Assembly (NCBI RefSeq): GCF_000213805.1
Contig: NC_015556.1
Location: 4,169,001-4,233,000 of the forward strand
Reading direction: 5' to 3'
Length of the DNA stretch: 64,000 nucleotides
From: Pseudomonas fulva 12-X
GTDB lineage: Bacteria; Pseudomonadota; Gammaproteobacteria; Pseudomonadales; Pseudomonadaceae
The notes under the pieces are model-generated. The model saw only the letters and a list, made by a program, of their open reading frames with translations. It was not told the origin of the DNA and did not search any database. The position numbers were made by a program, and so were the translations under genes. Shown here piece by piece: positions 58,211-64,000 of the stretch (positions are counted from its first letter, which is position 1; every line of letters starts with the position of its first letter).

Positions 58211-58966
58211 CTAAAGATAGCTGTTGAGGATACTGTCGACGATCCCCTCAGCGCGCATCTTGTCCAATTCCGATTGCAGCTTCTGTACCACCTCGTCCGG
58301 TACCTCCTTGTTCAGCGCCAGGTACAGCTGCGCGCTGTTGAAACGCAGCACGGTTTTCAGGCCGCTGACGCCTTCCTGCCGCGCCAGGTAGCGGCCCGCC
58401 GGATCACCGGTGGCCCACAAATCGATCTGCCCGGCCATCAGCTTCTTGGCGTTTTCCTGATCGCGCAGCGAGGTCACCGGCTGCAGGCCTTCCTTTTCGA
58501 GGTGCTCGGCAATGGCGTCGCCCTTGTAGGCGCCGATCCGATACTGCTTGGCCTGCTGCAGATTGTTGACCACCAGCTTGCTGTCACCGCGCGCCAGCAT
58601 CACCCAGTCGTCCGGGCCGATGGGACCGACCCACTTGAACAGCGCCTCGCGCTCGGGCAGCCGCGCGGTCACGAACACGCCGTAGCTGGGCTTTTCCAGC
58701 GCGAGCTTGTAGATGCGATCCCAGGGAAAGCGCAGAGTCAGGCTGTACGGGATACCGGCGCGCTTGAACATTTCGCGCACCACGTCGACAGCGATCCCGT
58801 CGATGTTGTCTTCCTGGGCGAAGTTCTTGCCGTTGATCGCCATGTTGTAGGGCGGGAAATTCTCGGTCAGCAGCACCAAGGGTTCGGATTGGCCCATCTC
58901 GGCGCGCGCAGCACCGGCCAGCACCAGAAGAGTGCCACCCAGCAGCATCAGCAAGCGATTTAGCAT
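58211..58966 (-). CDS. extracellular solute-binding protein family 3 (second of a tandem pair)
   Basis: This 251-residue protein is equal in length to its neighbour and shares most blocks with it: LVLLTENFPPYNMAI, REMFKRAGIPYSLTLRFPWDRIYKL, SLRDQENAKKLMAGQIDLWATGDPAGRYLARQEGV. It has a signal peptide ending GAARA. The two genes are 171 bases apart, and only the downstream one has a strong terminator. They are clearly a duplication. The ligand and transporter are unknown. Confidence 0.9.
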   Translation of the reverse strand: MLNRLLMLLGGTLLVLAGAARAEMGQSEPLVLLTENFPPYNMAINGKNFAQEDNIDGIAVDVVREMFKRAGIPYSLTLRFPWDRIYKLALEKPSYGVFVTARLPEREALFKWVGPIGPDDWVMLARGDSKLVVNNLQQAKQYRIGAYKGDAIAEHLEKEGLQPVTSLRDQENAKKLMAGQIDLWATGDPAGRYLARQEGVSGLKTVLRFNSAQLYLALNKEVPDEVVQKLQSELDKMRAEGIVDSILNSYL

Positions 58967-59321
58967 GTCATTTCTCGGGTTGATATCAAACAGACTGCAT
59001 GAGGATAACCGCCATGCCGGCCACAGCCCAGCACTCGTTGGCAGACTGCCACCAATACGGGCCGAAATGGTGCAAAGAAGGCGTCATTCCGTGAGTTCTT
59101 TCGCATTGACACGTTCTGCGCCTGCCAATGCCTTACCAGCTTCGCCGTTGCCGCCGAAATCACTTTCCTGGCAGAGCCTGCCTGCTGCACAAAGCAGTGC
59201 CATGACCGACGTCAACGCAGCTAAAGTTTGAGTCATCGTGTGCCGACATAGCGGCCACAGAAGTCCAGCGCACGCCCTGCCAATGATGGCATCATGCCGG
59301 ACCTGCCGAGAATGTCCGTTT
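58967..59321. other. divergent intergenic region before the type I secretion genes
   Basis: There are 355 bases between the leftward binding-protein gene and the rightward ABC exporter. I see no gene, repeat or clear promoter. A short hypothetical frame here has no support. Confidence 0.35.
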
Positions 59322-61040
59322 ATGCGTCTACGCCTTGACCCCCGCCGTGATATCGATGCCGCCCTGCTGCGCTATCGCAACCTGTTCTGGGTCATCGCCC
59401 TGTTCAGTGGCGTTATCAACCTGCTGACCGTGGTACCCGCGCTCTACATGATGCAGGTCTTCGACCGGGTCATGGCCAGCCGCAACGAAACCACCCTGCT
59501 CCTGCTCACAGTACTCGCGCTCGGCCTATTCCTTCTCAGCGCGCTGGTGGAATGGGTGCGCGGCCAGGTGATGATCAAGATGAGTGTGGGGATCGACCTT
59601 GATCTCGGCGAGCGCCTGTTCGGCGTCGCCTTCCAGAAGAGCCTGAAGGAACACAACGCCAACCCGGCGCAGGTACTCAGTGACCTCAACGCCCTGCGCC
59701 AGTTTCTCACCGGCTCGGCAGCGATCGCCCTGCTCGACCTGCCCTGGATGCCGATCTTCCTGATCGTCACGGGCATGCTGCACCCCTGGCTGGGCCTGTT
59801 CACCCTGCTCGGCGCGCTGATCCTTTTCGCGTTGGCCATGTGGAACGAGCATGCCACGCGCAAGGGCATGGACGAGGCCAACCAGATTTCCGTGAACTCA
59901 GCCAAGTACGTCAACAGCACCCTGCAGAACGCCGAGGTAATTCAGGCCATGGGCATGCTGGGTAACCTGCAACGCCGCTGGGCGGCAATGCAGCGTCGCC
60001 TGATCGGTGCGCAGACCACCGCCAGCGACAAGGCGGCGAAGATTTCCACCATCACCCGCCTGATACGCACCGCCTGGCAGTCACTGGCCATGGGCCTGGC
60101 CATGCTGCTGATCCTCGAAGGGCAGATTTCCGGCGGCGTGATGATGGCCGCCGGTTTCCTCATCAGCAAAGCCATGCTGCCGGCCGAACAGGCCATCGGC
60201 TCATGGCGCCAGCTCGACGGGGCCAAAGCCAGCTATCGCCGCCTGTGCCAGTTGCTCGAAGAATTCCCGCGCCAGGTCGACCGTATGAGCCTGCCCACAC
60301 CGACCGGTGCCATCCGTATCGAACGCCTGATGGTCACGCCACCCGGCAGCAAACGCCCGGCCGTAAACGGTATCGACCTGGCCCTGAACAAGGCCGAAGT
60401 GCTGGCGGTGATCGGCCCCAGCGCCTCCGGCAAGTCCACCCTGGCACGGGCCATGGTAGGCGTGTGGCCGGCCAGTCATGGCTCGGTACGCCTGGACGGC
60501 GCCGAGATCAACCAATGGGACAGTGAAGCCCTCGGCCCGCACCTGGGTTATCTGCCACAGGATATCGAGCTGTTCGATGGTACCGTGGCGGACAACATCG
60601 CCCGCTTCGGCGAGGTGGACTCCAACCAAGTGATCGAGGCGGCCACCCTGGCCGGCATCCACCAGATGGTGCTGCGCTTCCCGCAGGGTTACGACACGCA
60701 GCTGGGCCCTGGCGGCCTGGGGCTTTCCGGTGGGCAGAAACAGCGTATTGGCCTGGCGCGGGCGCTGTACGGCAAACCCGCACTGATCGTCCTCGACGAG
60801 CCCAACTCCAACCTCGATGACGCTGGCGAGAGCGCCCTGGTGACAGCCATCGACGCCTTGCGCAAGCATGGCTCGACCGTGGTGCTGGTGACCCACCGCC
60901 CGAACGTGCTGGCCGTGGTCGATAAACTGCTGGTGCTGCAGGACGGCACGCAGAAGATGTTCGGCCCGCGCGACCAGGTGCTCAAGGCCCTGCTGCCGGC
61001 CAGCGCCACCACCAGCAGCGCCGAAGCCCAGACGAGTTGA
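59322..61040 (+). CDS. type I secretion system permease/ATPase
   Basis: This 572-residue exporter of the PrtD/AprD type has six membrane helices (about 15-295) and an ATPase domain (about 320-560) with Walker A GPSASGKST, signature LGLSGGQKQR and Walker B LIVLDEPNSNLD, where the lone Asn-Ser-Asn is typical of PrtD relatives. There is no N-terminal C39 peptidase or CLD domain. With the next two genes it should form a trans-envelope channel for a C-terminal-signal substrate. The ATG at 59322 opens MRLRLDPRRDIDAALL; upstream in-frame codons lack a membrane topology. The substrate is not in view. Confidence 0.93.
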   Translation: MRLRLDPRRDIDAALLRYRNLFWVIALFSGVINLLTVVPALYMMQVFDRVMASRNETTLLLLTVLALGLFLLSALVEWVRGQVMIKMSVGIDLDLGERLFGVAFQKSLKEHNANPAQVLSDLNALRQFLTGSAAIALLDLPWMPIFLIVTGMLHPWLGLFTLLGALILFALAMWNEHATRKGMDEANQISVNSAKYVNSTLQNAEVIQAMGMLGNLQRRWAAMQRRLIGAQTTASDKAAKISTITRLIRTAWQSLAMGLAMLLILEGQISGGVMMAAGFLISKAMLPAEQAIGSWRQLDGAKASYRRLCQLLEEFPRQVDRMSLPTPTGAIRIERLMVTPPGSKRPAVNGIDLALNKAEVLAVIGPSASGKSTLARAMVGVWPASHGSVRLDGAEINQWDSEALGPHLGYLPQDIELFDGTVADNIARFGEVDSNQVIEAATLAGIHQMVLRFPQGYDTQLGPGGLGLSGGQKQRIGLARALYGKPALIVLDEPNSNLDDAGESALVTAIDALRKHGSTVVLVTHRPNVLAVVDKLLVLQDGTQKMFGPRDQVLKALLPASATTSSAEAQTS

Positions 61041-61044
61041 TGCC

Positions 61045-62367
61045 ATGTCCAGCACCGTAGCCTCTGCGCCCGACATCAACCGCGACGCCAGCAAGACGGC
61101 TCGCCTCGGCCTGTGGATCATCGCCATCGGCTTGGGTGGTTTCATCCTCTGGGCAGCTCTGGCACCGCTGGCCCAAGGCGTAGCTGGCAGTGGCACGGTG
61201 GTGGTCGCCGGTGAGCGCAAGACCGTGCAGGCCCTGGCAGGTGGTGCGGTGGAGGATATCCTGGTCCGAGAGGGTGACCGGGTAAGCGCGGGTCAGATAC
61301 TGGTCCAGCTCAATACCATCCAGGCCCAGTCACAACTCGAAGTCGCCCTTGGTCAATGGTTCAGCGCACGTGCCAACGAGGCCCGGCTGAGCACCGAGCG
61401 TCATGGCCTTGACAGCATCGCCTGGCCGGAAGATCTGCAGCAGCGCGCCGAAGACCCGCGCGCCAAACGCAACATGGAGCTGCAGACCAACCTGTTCGAA
61501 ACCCGCCGCGCCGAACTGGCCAGCCGGCGGCAGATTCTCGAGAACCAGAGCGCATCGCTGCTCGAGCAGCTGCATGCCTACGAACAGATCAAGCGTCATC
61601 TGGAAACTCAGCTCGGCTACCAGCGCCAGGAGCTCGACGGCCTGCGACAGCTGGCAGCCGAGGGTTACGTACCGCGCAATCGCCTGTTCGAAGCCGAGCG
61701 CAATGCATCGCAACTCAGCGCCCAGCTAACTTCCGGAATCTCCGACATCGGCAAGACGCGCCAGAGCATCACCGAGACCAAGCTGCAGGCATTGCAACTG
61801 CAACAGAGCTTCCGCATCGATGCCGAGTCCCAGTTGGCCACCGTGGCCGCCGAGGCTTCCAGCCTGTCCGAACGCATCAAAGCCCTGGAATTCGAGGTGA
61901 ACAACGCCGCCATCCGCGCGCCGGTCGCCGGCCAGGTGATGGGGCTGACCGTGCACACAGTGGGCGGCGTGATCCCGGCGGCCCAGCGCCTGATGGATAT
62001 CGTGCCGCAAGGCTCGGCCTGGATCATCAAGGCCAAGTTCGAGCCGCTGGTCGCCGACCGCCTGAAGACCGGCTTGCCGGTGAATCTGCGTTTCTCCTCG
62101 CTCAACAGCGCCACTCTGCCGGTAGTCGAGGGAACAGTGCTGACGGTATCCGGGGATCAGCTGCTCGATGACAAGACCGGGCAACCCTACTTTTCCGTGG
62201 AAGTTGAGGTCGGCGCCGAAGCCGTTGCGCATCTGCTGGCCCACGGCCTGGAGGTCAAGCCGGGTATGCAGGCCGAGGTGCTGGTACAGACCGGCGAACG
62301 TACCTTCCTCAAGTATTTGCTGAGCCCTCTGGAAAAACGCATCCGCGGCGCCCTCAAGGAAGAATGA
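61045..62367 (+). CDS. type I secretion periplasmic adaptor (HlyD family)
   Basis: This 440-residue protein has a short cytoplasmic N-terminus, one membrane helix (about 26-46), a lipoyl-like half (GSGTVVVAGERKTVQALAGGAVEDILVREGD), a long coiled-coil hairpin (about 95-270), and the second lipoyl and beta-barrel parts (NNAAIRAPVAGQVMGLTVHTVGGVIPAAQRLMDIVP). This is the PrtE/HlyD layout. It starts four bases after the ATPase stop and overlaps the outer-membrane gene by four bases (ATGA). Confidence 0.94.
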   Translation: MSSTVASAPDINRDASKTARLGLWIIAIGLGGFILWAALAPLAQGVAGSGTVVVAGERKTVQALAGGAVEDILVREGDRVSAGQILVQLNTIQAQSQLEVALGQWFSARANEARLSTERHGLDSIAWPEDLQQRAEDPRAKRNMELQTNLFETRRAELASRRQILENQSASLLEQLHAYEQIKRHLETQLGYQRQELDGLRQLAAEGYVPRNRLFEAERNASQLSAQLTSGISDIGKTRQSITETKLQALQLQQSFRIDAESQLATVAAEASSLSERIKALEFEVNNAAIRAPVAGQVMGLTVHTVGGVIPAAQRLMDIVPQGSAWIIKAKFEPLVADRLKTGLPVNLRFSSLNSATLPVVEGTVLTVSGDQLLDDKTGQPYFSVEVEVGAEAVAHLLAHGLEVKPGMQAEVLVQTGERTFLKYLLSPLEKRIRGALKEE

Positions 62368-63692
62368 CCATGCGCCTGATACTCGCCCTGTCGAGCCTTC
62401 TGCCGCTGCTGGCCTATGCCGCCGAACCAGTGCCCATGAGCCTGCTCGATGCCTACGACAATGCGCTGTACCACGACCCGAGCTTCCAGACGGCCACCTA
62501 CGAGTTCCAGGCCAGCCAGCAGGAAAAGGACATCGGGCTTGCCCCGCTGCTGCCGCAGGTCGGCCTGAACGGCAACTACGGCAGCACGCGCCAGCTCAGG
62601 GGGCGCGATCTCGACAGCTCAGCAGCCGATCAGCGCTACACCACCAGCAACCTCAGCATGAGCGCCAGGCAGACGCTCTACGACCGCGCCAAGGCGGCCT
62701 ACTACGCCCAGGCCAAGGCTCGTCAGCGAATGGGCGAGGCGCTCTACGACGACGCCTTCCAGGAGCTGTTCCCGCGGGTCGTGGAGGCCTACTTCGAGGT
62801 GGCCCGCCAGGGCAACGAACTGCGCCTTAGCGAACAGCAGAAGATCGCCATCGAAGGCCTGGTGAAGCAGACCCGTCGCCTGTTCGAAGCCGGTGACGGC
62901 ACCATCACCGATATCGACGAGGCCCAGGCACGACTCGACCTCATCCTGGCTCTGCAGATCGAGACCCGTGCCCGACTGCAAGCTGCCCTGCACGCCCTTT
63001 CCGGTCGCACCGGTGTGGTGGTCGAGACGATTGTGGCCATGGATGACGAACTGCCCCCGGCCGCGCCTTTGCGGACCGGGCAGGACCTTACCTTCTGGCA
63101 GACCCAGGCACGCGTCGCAGCGCCGCGTATGGACGCGCGCCGGGAGTCGGTCGCCGTGGCAGAGGCCGAGGTCGGCGTACAGCGTGCCGGCCATTATCCG
63201 ACGCTGGCACTGGTCGGCGAGCTTAACCACAACGACCGTGACAACCTCAGCGAGGACTATCGGCGTCAGTCCTCCTCGTATCTGGGGCTGTCACTGAACG
63301 TGCCGCTGTATGCCGGCGGCGGCGTGAATGCGGCATCGCGCAAATCGCAGTACGCCCTGTCCAGCGCCCAGTCGCAGTTCGACGACGAGGCCCGGCAACT
63401 GGCCGAGGACATCGAACGCAGCTACCTGGGCGTGGTCAGCGGCTATGCAAAGAGCCGCGCCCTGCAAACGGCCGTGCACTCCAGCCAGCGCGCGCTGGAG
63501 TCGGCGGAAAAAGGCTATCAGGCCGGGGTGCGGTCGACGGTGGACATTCTCAATGCGCAACAGAGCCTGTTCGCCGCGCGCCGCGACCTGCTCAACAGCA
63601 AGCTGGACATGCTGCAGAGCCTGGTCGTGCTGCAGGCGCGCAGTGGCCTGATGAACCGCGCCGTACTGGAGCAGGTGGAGACGCTGTTCTAG
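62364..63692 (+). CDS. type I secretion outer-membrane channel (TolC family)
   Basis: This 442-residue protein has a signal peptide (ending AYA) and two OEP repeats with the TolC family pattern: SLLDAYDNALYHDPSFQTATYEFQASQQEKDIGLAPLLPQV, then AGVRSTVDILNAQQSLFAARRDLLNSKLDMLQSLVVLQARSGLM near the end. It provides the trimeric outer-membrane duct of this exporter and is of the PrtF/AprF subtype by its partners. The first ATG overlaps the adaptor stop (ATGA); an ATG two codons later is also possible. Confidence 0.94.
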   Translation: MTMRLILALSSLLPLLAYAAEPVPMSLLDAYDNALYHDPSFQTATYEFQASQQEKDIGLAPLLPQVGLNGNYGSTRQLRGRDLDSSAADQRYTTSNLSMSARQTLYDRAKAAYYAQAKARQRMGEALYDDAFQELFPRVVEAYFEVARQGNELRLSEQQKIAIEGLVKQTRRLFEAGDGTITDIDEAQARLDLILALQIETRARLQAALHALSGRTGVVVETIVAMDDELPPAAPLRTGQDLTFWQTQARVAAPRMDARRESVAVAEAEVGVQRAGHYPTLALVGELNHNDRDNLSEDYRRQSSSYLGLSLNVPLYAGGGVNAASRKSQYALSSAQSQFDDEARQLAEDIERSYLGVVSGYAKSRALQTAVHSSQRALESAEKGYQAGVRSTVDILNAQQSLFAARRDLLNSKLDMLQSLVVLQARSGLMNRAVLEQVETLF

Positions 63693-63755
63693 CGGCGTGA
63701 AAGAGACCAGACTGGCATTACCGACAACAATCAATCACCAACAGCGAGACATCCC

Positions 63756-64000
63756 ATGCATCCATCCGCGATGGAAAACGGCAAGTTATTCTTCGACACC
63801 TACCTCAAGCCGCTCGGCCAGGTAACCGTCGCCGACATCGGCGCACAGAACGTCAATGGCTCGCTCAAGGATGTCTGTCCGGATAACGCCAAATATATCG
63901 GCGTCGATTTCGTGCAGGGCAAGGGTGTCGACATCATCATCGACGACCCCTACAAGCTGCCGTTCGAAGATGGCTCGCTCGACGCGATCGTCAGCAGCTC
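63756..64000 (+). CDS. SAM-dependent class I methyltransferase (N-terminal part only)
   Basis: The gene runs off the right edge; 81 residues are visible. They contain the SAM-binding Rossmann start VTVADIGAQNVNGSL, the acidic strand end YIGVDFVQGKGVDIII, and LPFEDGSLDAIVSS, the usual Methyltransf_11 pattern. It lies 63 bases after the TolC-like gene on the same strand, so it may belong with the secretion operon. The substrate cannot be told. Confidence 0.8.
   Translation, partial: MHPSAMENGKLFFDTYLKPLGQVTVADIGAQNVNGSLKDVCPDNAKYIGVDFVQGKGVDIIIDDPYKLPFEDGSLDAIVSS

Overview
This window reads as a chromosomal segment of a Pseudomonas. The evidence is: GC-rich coding DNA throughout; gene neighbourhoods that match the P. 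aeruginosa block fbp ... typA-thiI-glnA ... ntrB-ntrC ... trmL, secB-grx-rhodanese, gpmI-envC-ctpA; GTGGGAGCGGGC-type REP elements; and sigma-54/NtrC nitrogen promoters. The species cannot be fixed from the sequence alone. Comparisons with P. aeruginosa are from memory, not from a search.

Layout. 1-7.7 kb (minus strand): the end of a U32-family tRNA hydroxylation protein gene, a small membrane protein, the creB-creC-creD envelope-stress/beta-lactam response genes with a CBS-domain gene inserted between creC and creD, then a 0.76-kb gap with four regularly built elements carrying DnaA-box-like sites, then a chemoreceptor. 7.8-18 kb: a retropepsin-like protein, a polar amino-acid ABC transporter, dtd-pip, lipoproteins and a lipocalin, a DUF924 protein, fbp, a diguanylate cyclase and a YkgJ protein. 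18.4-35.2 kb (plus strand): a complete alginate biosynthesis cluster behind a long, partly AT-rich leader. 35.4-45.5 kb: DUF3999 and DUF2339 membrane proteins, typA, thiI (minus strand) and glnA (plus strand). 45.7-51.5 kb: two DUF4124 proteins, ntrBC, an NrsZ-like tandem-repeat sRNA, a small membrane protein and trmL. 51.5-57.2 kb: secB-grxC-rhodanese (minus strand), divergent from gpmI-envC-ctpA. 57.3-64 kb: two tandem solute-binding-protein paralogues, a three-gene type I secretion system, and the start of a methyltransferase gene.

How the genes work together. The alginate cluster has all twelve structural genes, but in the order algD-A-8-44-K-E-I-J-F-X-L-G. The classical order is algD-8-44-K-E-G-X-L-I-J-F-A. 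Here the genes follow the pathway: precursor synthesis, polymerisation, export, O-acetylation, polymer editing. Two gene products look altered: the AlgK-like protein has no lipobox cysteine, and the AlgG-like protein has lost the DPHD catalytic motif, so the product may be an acetylated polymannuronate with little or no guluronate. A GGDEF diguanylate cyclase 1.7 kb upstream could supply c-di-GMP for the PilZ domain of Alg44. The nitrogen block forms a coherent NtrC regulon: glnA, ntrBC and the sRNA each have NtrC-like sites and a -24/-12 promoter.

Main items for a second look: the rearranged alginate cluster with its motif-less AlgG; the four-copy DnaA-box element upstream of creB; the four-repeat NrsZ-like RNA; and a duplicated fragment of the typA 3-prime end next to the alginate cluster.
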